Assembly (NCBI GenBank): GCA_016839955.1
Contig: JAEOTI010000591.1
Location: 1-12,181, forward strand
Source: Candidatus Hodarchaeota archaeon
Lineage (GTDB): Archaea; Asgardarchaeota; Heimdallarchaeia; Hodarchaeales; YT1-057
Direction: 5' to 3'
DNA length: 12,181 nucleotides
The notes beneath the pieces are model-generated. The model was given only the letters and a program-made list of their open reading frames with translations, was not told the DNA's origin and made no database searches. Positions within the stretch are counted from its first letter, which is position 1. The number at the start of each line of letters is the position of its first letter. The position numbers and the translations under genes are program-made. This document shows, piece by piece, positions 5,493-12,181 of this stretch.

Positions 5493-6413
5493 CGAACAGC
5501 TACAGGGCAAACAAAGGATGTAAAGATTAGTGAGCAGAAACTAGCGATTTGTGATTATATTTATCAAGATAAGGCATATCTTGAAATAAAGACACCTGAA
5601 CAGACTATTAACTTACCTTATGAAGTAGAAGATATTCCAGAAGGAAAACCAGAATTATTCTTTGATTATTCAGGAAAATATGAGCCTCTTAACTCTGATG
5701 ATTTATTAGAAATAGGCACAGAACGGTATGGATTAGAACCCGATTCAGTTCAAGCAATATTAGAAAATCTATATCATTCAGGGTGGATCAATTATCCAAG
5801 AGCAGATTTATTAAAAGCGGAAGATGAACCTATCCATTTATTGAGACCTTATGAAGAATACAAAGGAACAACACAAGAAAGACAAATTTTAAAGGTTATC
5901 TATGATTCAGAAACATCTAATTATATCAAAAAAGGAACATGGAAGCTAAAAAGTGATAATCAAGTAATAGCTCAAGAATCAGGCTTTACTTATGGCAATG
6001 ATCCTATGTATTATTCTGAAGATCAGTTTGATATTAAAATAAGAAGAGAAGGAAGAACCCCAGCTATATTAATCAAATATCTCAATGAGAATAATATTTC
6101 AACACCAGCTACTAGAACAGCTCAATTAGCTGAATTAAAACAAGCTGGAATCATAACACTGATTGATAAACATTATGTTGTAGATAAAAAAGGTATTGCG
6201 TTTAAAGCTGCTTATGATTATTATACTGAATACAGTTTTAACGCAATAGACTTGAATAATAGGATTAAACAAGCTAAAACCTTAGATGAGGTCCAATTAA
6301 TTTTAGATGAGATAGAACCTATGTCTAGAGAAGAAACAAGGCGAATTATCAAACAAAAAGCGAATTCTTTAATAGAAGCTCAGGATGATTTAGCTGAATT
6401 AGAGGAATTCTAA
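5478..6413 (+). pseudogene. Type IA DNA topoisomerase, 5'-truncated
   Basis: The frame is open from 5478 to the TAA at 6411-6413, about 311 codons, but has no usable start before TTG 5841, which lies beyond the active site. The segment NSDDLLEIG...LENLYHSGWINYPRAD matches the helix and catalytic loop of type IA topoisomerases (consensus 'LYE.G.ITYPRTD'). The tyrosine codon is 5793-5795, followed by the family's arginine. Further on, IHLLRPYEEY and ERQILKVIY fit the region after the active site, and TPATRTAQLAELKQAGII fits the 'PATR...L...GYI' motif. The N-terminal Toprim domain, which holds the metal and half of the active site, is absent, so no strand cleavage and religation is expected. Coding sequence begins at the end of repeat B, which explains the loss. 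A split-gene partner elsewhere is possible but unsupported. Confidence 0.75.
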
Positions 6414-6565
6414 TGGGGCTAGTAAATCCGAATCCAAAACAGATTTATTTTCATGTGTTCTTATGTCCTGACTGCGATCTTGTCACTGATAGTTCTTATT
6501 GTCCTGAATGTTGCAAGGATCTTGATTTTAACAAGGATAGAAAACGGTTTAGATTTAAAACTTAA
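6413..6565 (+). CDS. 50-residue zinc-ribbon protein
   Basis: ATG 6413 overlaps the topoisomerase stop as TAATG, a classic translational-coupling arrangement. The product has C18-P-D-C21 and C30-P-E-C33, with an extra C34, a compact zinc ribbon (CPxC-x8-CPEC). A basic tail (KDRKRFRFKT) follows. Small ribbons are found fused to or encoded beside type IA topoisomerases, whose C-terminal regions often carry zinc ribbons. This could therefore be a detached C-terminal module of that enzyme, or a separate nucleic-acid-binding protein. With the topoisomerase truncated, its expression is uncertain. Confidence 0.6.
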   Translation: MGLVNPNPKQIYFHVFLCPDCDLVTDSSYCPECCKDLDFNKDRKRFRFKT

Positions 6566-6619
6566 TTTTAGTTTTTTTACTGAAGAGTAATTAATTTAAA
6601 TTATAGGAGGAAAATATTT

Positions 6620-6856
6620 ATGGTTGATTTTGAAATGGGGGTCAGAGAAAAAGCAGGTAGAAATTTAGCGGTATTAGCTTTTATGCCAATAGTTACTTTG
6701 ATTTGGGTGATTGTTTTTATAGCGATTTATGAATATGCTACTAATATTGTAAGAATTACTGGTGGTAAATGGGAATATTGGTTTCTTACTACAATTGTTT
6801 TTGCAGTAATTTCTCTTCTGGAATTAGTTGCAATTGTGTATATTCGTTTTAAATGA
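6620..6856 (+). CDS. Small two-helix membrane protein
   Basis: A 78-residue protein with AGGAGG (about 6605-6610) before ATG 6620. The N-terminal 15 residues are charged (DFEMGVREKAGRN). Helix 1 spans about 16-38 and helix 2 about 54-76. They are joined by a loop with TGGKWEYW. The size and plan are like the 2621 and 4287 proteins, but no sequence similarity is convincing. Function and family are unknown. It is followed by a long spacer, so it is probably not in an operon with 7373. Confidence 0.65.
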   Translation: MVDFEMGVREKAGRNLAVLAFMPIVTLIWVIVFIAIYEYATNIVRITGGKWEYWFLTTIVFAVISLLELVAIVYIRFK

Positions 6857-7372
6857 TTAAATATCTTTTATTGCTTTTTTCCAACCATTTAAAGCAGAAA
6901 TATAAAAATTGGTAGGTTTTTTGGTATTATTTTTTGTCCTTATTTTCTACAAAACAAGGTAGTAGAAGTGAATACAAAGCAAAAGGAAACATGGGTTAAA
7001 AACGGTTTAAACATATCATAGAACGCATTAGCTTTCTCTAATGAGTGGTTCACAATAGGAATCAATCCTTCTGTTTTCAATTTAAAGATAGAAGAAAGAT
7101 GTTTTCTGGAAAAGAAGGCTTTTTAGAGAGTTTTGATTTTCATTTGTATTTTTCACTTGAACCAGGAAAAACTTCATTTTCTCAAAAACGTCGTAGATTC
7201 GATTTTGAAGGTTTTAAAGGTCATGCGAATGAGTTTGAAAAATGATAGAACTATGTATCTATAGTTACAAAATGAATAATGCATTAATTTTTAAATTCAT
7301 TTAAGGAGGTTAGAATTAGTCTTTAAAGAAGTTTTTTTGATCGAACTATAATTAATTAGAGGAGGTTTGTTT
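6857..7372. other. Sparse spacer with a weak ORF and an orphan SD
   Basis: A 48-codon frame, 7099-7245 (starting MFSGKEGFL and ending NEFEK), is open but has no proper SD, and its protein-like quality is doubtful. CATTAG (7026-7031) and CTAATG (7038-7043) form a small hairpin. A near-perfect SD, AAGGAGGT (7303-7310), is followed by no start codon, only by an 11-codon open run (LVFKEVFLIEL), and may mark a dead gene. Nothing else is seen. Confidence 0.35.
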
Positions 7373-7923
7373 ATGGAAAATTGGAGAAATTTTTTCAAAC
7401 CTGAAAGTATTTTACTTTCCAAAGTTGGGTTAATAGTAATTCTCACTGGTTATGTGTATTTTACAGTGGATTATGCTAATGAATCATCAATTAGACGTGC
7501 TGAACTTACATTAGATATTGTTCCTATATTCTTAACTATTGCCCTGACTTTAGTTGTGCTTTCTAGTCAATGGGCAAGAAGTAAAGAGAAAGAAAAGCAA
7601 CAAAAGGAAAAAAAATACAGAAAACTCGTGAACTTCTTTCACTTGAAGTTAAGGCAAATTTAAAGATGTTCGATGATGTTGGCACAGCAAATATAAAATT
7701 TAAGCTTCTAGATGAAATATTAAAACTCATCATTAATTCAGGAGATATTATTCATCTTGAACAAGACCTTCAAGAAGATATATTGAATTTTCGACCTGAA
7801 ATCAGCTTATTCAATCAAACTGTATTGACTAGTGCTGGAGTCTCATCAACTACCCGTAATAATGTGTTAGAATTATTAGAAAAAATTTCAATAAAGTTAG
7901 ATGAAAGAATAAAACAATTATAA
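7373..7923 (+). pseudogene. Two-helix membrane protein with cytoplasmic domain, frameshifted at an A8 run
   Basis: ATG 7373 follows GAGGAGGT (7359-7366). The first frame gives two helices (SKVGLIVILTGYVYFTVDY; IVPIFLTIALTLVVLSSQ) and a charged coiled-coil-like region (SKEKEKQQKEKK). It then meets eight As (about 7608-7615) and ends at 7663. The next frame reads KTRELLSLEVKANLKMF without interruption into the long frame ending at 7923, which has no SD of its own. Adding one A (or removing two) restores a single protein of about 183 residues, with a C-terminal helical domain (FKLLDEILKLI, NVLELLEKISIKLDERI). It is the first of three plus-strand membrane-protein genes. The family is unknown. Sequencing error, mutation and slippage are all possible. 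Confidence 0.65.
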
Positions 7924-7981
7924 TTTGGGATATTGAGTAAAGAAAAGAATTTTTTTTAACTATCTAAGGAGTTGTTTATCA

Positions 7982-8581
7982 ATGGAAATAATAGAATTTG
8001 TTATTCCATTAATAAATTGGTTAATATTATCAGGAGCTTGGTCATTTTTCGCAATTATGATCTATAAGGTCTATATTTACTTAAGAGATAAGCGGATTCA
8101 ATGGAGATATGATTTTCTTATAAAAAGCCTTAGAAAAGGATCAAAATGGCTTGAGTTACCATCAAAGTCTCAGATACTCCCCAGAGACATTATAACAACT
8201 GACAAAGACAAGGAATTACATAGCAGACTAATTGATTTAGCAATAATTGGTTCTTCTTGGACAGAATTTGAAAAGTTGGTTCAATATTTTAACAATAAAG
8301 CAGTATTATACGGTGGCTCTGATTTAGGACACAATACAGATGTTTTCAAGAAGATTATTGAAAGGAAAAGACGTTATTATATTCACATACTTTTATTTCA
8401 GATAGCAAAGTTTCTTAACTGGATTAAACGAATGAAAGGTAGAGGAGGGTATTTTATAAGATCAACGCTCACTGGGGGCACTCTGACACATCTTGAACTT
8501 TGCTTCAACCCCACAGGGGAAAAAGAAGATCTTAGAATAGTTAAAACATTCAATTGGGGAGAAAAAAAATATTTACATTGA
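7982..8581 (+). CDS. N-terminally anchored membrane protein, unknown family
   Basis: A 199-residue protein with AAGGAG about 10 nt before ATG 7982. One membrane helix covers about residues 5-34 and is followed by positive residues (RDKRIQWR), so the remaining 165 residues should be cytoplasmic. That part is basic and mixed in secondary structure, with LPRDIITTDKDKELHSRLIDLAIIG, a segment ERKRRYYIHILLFQIAKFLNWIKR and a Thr/Gly-rich turn (TLTGGTLTHLELCF). I see no catalytic motif I can name. It lies 58 nt after the 7373 gene and 35 nt before the 8617 gene, all on one strand, so the three are probably co-transcribed. Confidence 0.75.
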   Translation: MEIIEFVIPLINWLILSGAWSFFAIMIYKVYIYLRDKRIQWRYDFLIKSLRKGSKWLELPSKSQILPRDIITTDKDKELHSRLIDLAIIGSSWTEFEKLVQYFNNKAVLYGGSDLGHNTDVFKKIIERKRRYYIHILLFQIAKFLNWIKRMKGRGGYFIRSTLTGGTLTHLELCFNPTGEKEDLRIVKTFNWGEKKYLH

Positions 8582-8616
8582 AGAACAAATAGAGTAGGGA
8601 AATTCTTAGAGAGAGA

Positions 8617-9279
8617 TTGACTTTGAATCCTAATAGATATAAAAGGTTTCCAGATATTCAAGTAGAACCTATTATTAAGATTCTTTTTGCAGATTTACTG
8701 GAAATTGGAATTGGAAAATTCTTACTTTCTGAAAAATTTAAATTTATTCTTCTTAAAGAAGATTTAGATGATATTTGGAATAAATTAGAAGAATATGTTG
8801 ATGAAAGAATAGATGACCCGATGATAATTACTTCAGGTTATACAGAAAGAGTAGAAGAGAAATTAAAGTATCTAATTAATCATATTTATAAAAAGGAACC
8901 AGAAGATTATTTTCTGTATTTTATTTCAAATTTACTTGAAGAATTCTCAAAATGGTCTGATACTTATATTAGTTTGCAGAACATCAAATATACATTGTTA
9001 GGTTTTGGTTTTACAGAGGAGGATATTGACATATCATTCTTTTTTGATAAAGGTATTCAAATTAAGAAAGTAAGAAGTAGATTCAAATCATTAATCCCAA
9101 GTTTTAGAACAAGATTGACAATAGAATTTGCAATAGTATTGATTGGAATAGTTTTAATAATAATGGAAATATTTGGTATTTTTCCAGAAGAAATTAAATA
9201 TATTACGGGAATATTAAGTAGAATAGGTAGTACTACTGCTTTCATTATTTTAATAGTAGAAATTAAGAAAAAAAAATAG
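8617..9279 (+). CDS. Cytoplasmic helical domain with two C-terminal membrane helices
   Basis: A 220-residue protein. The start is TTG 8617 with a weak GAGAG just upstream; TTG 8623 is an alternative. Residues 1-165 are soluble and mostly helical, rich in acidic and basic residues (LKEDLDDIWNKLEEYVDERI; ISNLLEEFSKWSD). Two membrane helices, about 167-187 and 194-216, lie at the very C-terminus, which ends in KKKK. A soluble sensor-like domain with a terminal hairpin of membrane helices is a layout seen in several membrane-acting immune effectors. No signature I know is present, so that role is only a hypothesis. It is the last gene of the 7373-9279 cluster; the intron lies just downstream on the opposite strand. 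Confidence 0.72.
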   Translation: MTLNPNRYKRFPDIQVEPIIKILFADLLEIGIGKFLLSEKFKFILLKEDLDDIWNKLEEYVDERIDDPMIITSGYTERVEEKLKYLINHIYKKEPEDYFLYFISNLLEEFSKWSDTYISLQNIKYTLLGFGFTEEDIDISFFFDKGIQIKKVRSRFKSLIPSFRTRLTIEFAIVLIGIVLIIMEIFGIFPEEIKYITGILSRIGSTTAFIILIVEIKKKK

Positions 9280-9321
9280 ATACTTTAAAGTCGGGGTATC
9301 TTTAAGATCACATATAGCACA

Positions 9322-9396
9322 GTTAAACTAAATCGGAGTATCACTACTCCGACTCGTCTTCAGAACCGTGCGTGCGCCTTTCAACGCACACGGCTC
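9322..9396 (-). ncRNA. Group II intron domains V and VI
   Basis: Domain V is the 34-nt hairpin at 9396-9363, beginning GAGCCGTGTGCG and ending CACGGTTC with a GAAA-type loop region, close to the bacterial and archaeal consensus. Domain VI has an 8-bp stem TCGGAGTA/TACTCCGA with a GTGA loop. Below it a bulged A (9329) lies seven bases before the 3' end, the expected branch point. Confidence 0.88.
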
Positions 9397-10917
9397 CTCT
9401 GAATTGTGGCCTTTGTCAATAGCACCACCATATAGCTTATAGTTTCTAGTTGAACGACGAGACCAGTAAACTGAACTGCTTAAATTATAAGGGCTTTCAA
9501 TTCCTCTGATCTTAATGTGTCGCCTAATCGGCTGGTCACTGTATCTCCGTAGGGTTAATTGGTCGCTCGTACTGAACCGCCATTGGGAGGTATGAAGCCA
9601 ATACTTCCTTGAGATCCATTTCCTTGACTTATTGGGATGTCTTCGTATAGCCCAGGCCCAGAGCCGTTGGAAAAGAATAGCATCCAATTTCTTGAATGCT
9701 CTTTTTGAAACCACAGTCCGATAATAGCTTGTCCATCCACGAATGATTGGATTCAAGACTTTTATAAGTTGTTCTTGTGTCGAGCTTTTATGACTCTGGA
9801 TGACAGAGCGTACCGCTAGAAGATGTCTTCTTATAGCTTGTTTGCTAGGAGTTATTATTGTTTTAAAGCCTAACAACTTTCCGTGAGTAGTCTTTCCCGA
9901 ATGGGTTTTTCCTACCACGAATTGACGCACCGTAAAACCCAAAAAGTCAAACCCTGCTCTTCCATCCTGTTTCTGGAGGGTGTGAGCTATCCTGGTCTTT
10001 TCTTGGTTCAGTTCTAACCCCAGCAGGGCTATCCATTCCTCCAAGATGTGTTTAGCTCGAATTATTACCTCCAATTTGGGATGAAGTACTACAAAGTCGT
10101 CAGCGTAGCGGATCAAACGTGGGCACTCCGATTTAGGGAATGACTTTTGAAGCACAGCTTCTATTCCATGTAACGCAATATTTGCCAATAGGGGGGAGAT
10201 TACCCCACCTTGGGGCGTACCACGTTTCATTGGAAATAAGTTCTTCCCATCTAATATGCCTACTTGTAACCACGCTTTAATTGCTTGACGGATTCGTTTA
10301 CCCGTTTTGAGCTTTTGGAGTAACACTTGGTGATTTATTCGATCAAAGCATTTCTGAATGTCAGCCTCTAGAACATATTTGTTCTTCTGCTTGATCGCTG
10401 AGAATATGGCTTCAGTGGCATCCCAAGTGGATCTTCCTGGGCGGAATCCATACGAGTTGGGTTCAAACTTGGCTTCCCACATTGGTTCCAGTGCGAACAG
10501 GGTTATTGCCTGTCTCGCTCGGTCTTCCATTGTTGGAATGCCTAAGGGTCTCTTTTCCTCCTTTCCTGGCTTTGGAATCCAGACTCGTCGGACTGGGAGG
10601 GCTCGTACTTCTAGTTGAAGTTTGTGAGCCATCTTCGTACGCTGCTTTGGTGTTAACGAATGGACTCCGTCAATTCCTGCCGTTTTCTTTCCTTGATTTT
10701 CTTGTGTTACTTTGCGTACCGCTAATAGTCGGGCACCGTTACTAGACAATATCAAACGTTGAAGTTCTCTCGCTTTCACGAGATTTCCTTCTTTGGTGGC
10801 TCGATAGATCCGTGTTTGAAGCTTCCAAACCAGTCGTTCAATCTTTTTCCAAGGGAGCTTATCCCATGGAGACTGGAACCAATTGATTTGACATTTATAC
10901 GCCATATAAGCGCTCAT
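9328..10917 (-). CDS. ltrA: Group II intron reverse transcriptase/maturase
   Basis: A 529-residue intron-encoded protein that helps the intron RNA fold and splice, and copies it into DNA. The N-terminal RT-0 region has WKKIERLVWKLQTRIYRA (23-40). The palm motifs are EADIQKCFDRI (184-194), GTPQGG (233-238) then SPLLANIAL, and YADD (271-274), so catalytic aspartates are present. The maturase domain X is at about 387-440 (LNPIIRGWTSYYR...LWAWAIRRHP). No HNH endonuclease follows, so priming probably uses a nascent strand. ATG 10917 is chosen; ATG 10905 is in frame. The last 27 or so residues (from SEEPCALKGARTV) are translated from domain V and VI RNA, and the stop codon is at the branch point. 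The frame is undamaged. Confidence 0.93.
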   Translation of the reverse strand: MSAYMAYKCQINWFQSPWDKLPWKKIERLVWKLQTRIYRATKEGNLVKARELQRLILSSNGARLLAVRKVTQENQGKKTAGIDGVHSLTPKQRTKMAHKLQLEVRALPVRRVWIPKPGKEEKRPLGIPTMEDRARQAITLFALEPMWEAKFEPNSYGFRPGRSTWDATEAIFSAIKQKNKYVLEADIQKCFDRINHQVLLQKLKTGKRIRQAIKAWLQVGILDGKNLFPMKRGTPQGGVISPLLANIALHGIEAVLQKSFPKSECPRLIRYADDFVVLHPKLEVIIRAKHILEEWIALLGLELNQEKTRIAHTLQKQDGRAGFDFLGFTVRQFVVGKTHSGKTTHGKLLGFKTIITPSKQAIRRHLLAVRSVIQSHKSSTQEQLIKVLNPIIRGWTSYYRTVVSKRAFKKLDAILFQRLWAWAIRRHPNKSRKWISRKYWLHTSQWRFSTSDQLTLRRYSDQPIRRHIKIRGIESPYNLSSSVYWSRRSTRNYKLYGGAIDKGHNSEEPCALKGARTVLKTSRSSDTPI

Positions 10918-11491
10918 AACTTCTTCACTTCTACTTACAGCTCTATTTTCCGCAATCCAGTGGCCACGTCAGCTTATCTCAATCATTACACTGAGCTTTT
11001 GCTTTTTGACCAATCCTTTCATCAGTAAGCATCTGATTGGTACCTACTCGGATCACACCGAGAGCTTATCTGATGATTACCCCGTTCCCATGAATTGTTT
11101 TCCGCATTCTTAGGTTCATACTTTCTACCGGGTTTGTGGTGATAAATACTAGTCAGTGCACAAACTGCTAGTTCCATATCCATGTTCTTTTGAACCAAGC
11201 CTACTCCGCGTTGGCTTGTTTGGTTTTACGGTAGTTCTGACGTATGTTTGCTTTCGCTAACCATAAATGCCTGCTCGCAGGAGTTTGAACGTCGGAGTCG
11301 TCATTACCTGCTTTCATCCCAGCTTCCCCAATTTGATAACCAGTCGCCTTGGAGGGGAAGGGCATTTCTCTGTTTACCTCAGAGGTTGAGGATTTCGCTC
11401 AACATCAGTTCATGAGTTATCTCCTGTAATTTTAGTAGACCACCTAATCCAATGGTGTACATTCTATTGTTCTTAGGTGAACGGGTCGCAC
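10918..11491 (-). ncRNA. Group II intron domains I-III
   Basis: The 574 bp between the intron 5' end and the maturase start contain no gene and correspond to the structured RNA domains I-III. EBS1 (TGTGCA) is at 11162-11157 and a possible EBS2 at 11225-11220. I have not folded the remaining helices. Confidence 0.75.
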
Positions 11492-11538
11492 TGTGCAATA
11501 ACCAACGTTTACTGTCAATAAAGAAAGAGTATCACTAT

Positions 11539-11700
11539 CTAATTGGTATTTCTTTTTTCAGGCAGAATAGGAGAAGGAATAAAACTCATCCCAATTAAGT
11601 AAATTACCATACCAACAACTCCACCACATATAACGAGAAAACCAGAAAATAATAGCTATTATGGATATTTTAAAAAAGCGAAGGCAAGCATGATTGAATT
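11539..11700 (-). pseudogene. Decayed membrane-protein fragment
   Basis: A minus-strand frame ending at TAG 11541-11539 encodes GFLVICGGVVGMVIYLIGMSFIPSPILPEKR, a convincing membrane helix with a polar tail. It is closed by a stop at 11658-11656 before any start codon. In a neighbouring frame just upstream, the codons give FFKISIIAIIF, which would continue the helix if one T were added at about 11647-11650. No SD or good start codon is seen. It is probably the remains of a small membrane protein on the same strand as the intron, whose 5' end lies 47 bp downstream of this stop. The family is unknown. Confidence 0.4.
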
Positions 11701-11813
11701 CGGGAGGTTAAAAGAGAAGCAAGAAGGGAGAGAGGAGAAGGGAGACGAAGAAAACATTGGTTATTGAACCTGTTATATATAATTATCCATTTCTACTCTC
11801 CCCAATTTATTTT

Positions 11814-12181
11814 CTAAGGATATTGAACTTGTGGGAGAATTCTTACGACTTGCTTCAAATCAAATTCCATGTAAATAACACCAAATATTGCTTCAACGAG
11901 AGTCCCTTTCTCGTGTTGTATTGTCTTCTCTTTAGCATCCTTTGCAGAGGGATCGTATAGGCGGCTAAGACGATATTCATACAATCCCCACTTGTCGCAA
12001 ACCTTAGCTAGATTCTCATTCGAGACAATTTCTTTTCGTTGAAGAGTCAGATCTCCGACTGTTGTTAAAGATGAATCCCACATCACCTCAACTGTTGCCA
12101 AATCCAGAATGGCATCCCCTATTAAAGCCAACACATTAGTAGCTTCTCCTGAAGCAGCCAACTCTTCATATTCCTTAAGGC
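11814..12181 (-). CDS. RNase III-domain protein, C-terminal part (runs off the right edge)
   Basis: The frame enters from the window edge (…LKEYEELAASGEA…) and stops at 11816-11814. It shows the RNase III fold motifs: NVLALIGDAILDLA (signature helix with the metal-binding Asp), LTLQRKEIVSNENLAKV (the 'R..LVSN..LA' region) and GTLVEAIFGVIYMEF (the last catalytic helix with Glu). Compared with classical RNase III, the first Glu is Ala and the Asp three residues before the last Glu is Thr. The same pattern occurs in Mini-III enzymes. As in Mini-III, the protein ends soon after the catalytic domain, with no dsRNA-binding domain. It probably cuts structured RNA such as rRNA precursors. The TTG at about 12161 is not the start, because similarity continues upstream of it. 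Confidence 0.75.
   Translation of the reverse strand, partial: LKEYEELAASGEATNVLALIGDAILDLATVEVMWDSSLTTVGDLTLQRKEIVSNENLAKVCDKWGLYEYRLSRLYDPSAKDAKEKTIQHEKGTLVEAIFGVIYMEFDLKQVVRILPQVQYP

Larger units (their letters stand above)
9322..11491 (-). mobile_element. Group II intron, full length (2170 bp)
   Basis: Read on the minus strand, the element begins GTGCGACCCG (11491-11482), a group II 5' consensus. It ends ...GTTTAAC at 9322 after recognisable domains V and VI, with the maturase gene in domain IV. The last six bases of the 5' exon, TGCACA (11497-11492), pair with TGTGCA at 11162-11157 in the domain I region (IBS1-EBS1). A possible IBS2-EBS2 match is TTGGTT (11505-11500) with AACCAA (11225-11220). 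The exons rejoin as GCACATGTGC, so the element sits in a palindrome. All parts look intact, so it may be able to splice and retrohome. No host gene is interrupted. Confidence 0.88.

Noticed and set aside
6853..6915. 20-codon ORF overlapping the 6620 stop as ATGA
   Set aside because: Too short and featureless to separate from chance in A/T-rich DNA.
10358..10745. Plus-strand ORFs of about 86 codons opposite the intron
   Set aside because: They are antisense to the conserved reverse-transcriptase core and have no protein-like features.
11528..11538. GAGTATCACTA shared by the 5' exon region and intron domain VI
   Set aside because: An 11-nt match with no structural place in known intron-exon pairings; probably chance.

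Overview
The window is an A/T-rich, gene-poor accessory region of what is probably an archaeal chromosome or large plasmid. Archaeal origin is suggested by a strong TATA-like box (3455-3466) just upstream of a start codon and by an RNase III-domain gene of a single-domain type. An Asgard-like host is possible, but a bacterium is not excluded. Most small genes have strong Shine-Dalgarno (SD) sites and several use TTG starts. There is no rRNA, tRNA or CRISPR array.

Layout. Positions 1-85 (minus) hold the start of an IS1380-like transposase that runs off the left edge. Positions 235-1028 hold a DpnII/MboI-type PD-(D/E)XK nuclease gene without a methylase beside it. Positions 1050-1640 hold a repeat-rich structured leader and a protein resembling the C-terminal part of serine dehydrogenase proteinase (SDH_sah) proteins. 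Positions 1757-5145 carry scattered small genes: two related four-helix membrane proteins (one frameshifted at a T8 run), two 2-helix membrane proteins, two small Cys-rich proteins and a minus-strand membrane protein with a CPYC motif. These are separated by structured or repeated non-coding DNA.

Two diverged 228-bp direct repeats lie at 2352-2579 and 5265-5492. The second ends exactly where the coding sequence of a 5'-truncated type IA topoisomerase begins (to 6413). A 50-residue zinc-ribbon gene overlaps the topoisomerase stop codon. After another 2-helix protein and a sparse spacer, 7373-9279 carries three consecutive plus-strand membrane-protein genes of unknown function, the first broken at an A8 run.

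Positions 9322-11491 (minus) are a complete-looking group II intron. It has a 529-residue maturase, domains V and VI, a GTGCGAC 5' end and a 6-bp IBS1-EBS1 match, and it sits in the middle of a GCACATGTGC palindrome. Beyond it are a decayed membrane-protein fragment and the C-terminal part of an RNase III-domain gene, both on the minus strand.

Overall this looks like a hotspot for insertion and decay: an IS end, a retroelement, a dispersed repeat, a truncated topoisomerase, and fast-evolving small membrane and zinc-binding proteins. Two frame breaks lie in 8-nt homopolymers and may be sequencing errors, decay or slippage sites. No complete named defence system is visible. The nuclease and the three-gene membrane cluster are the best candidates for something functional and undescribed.
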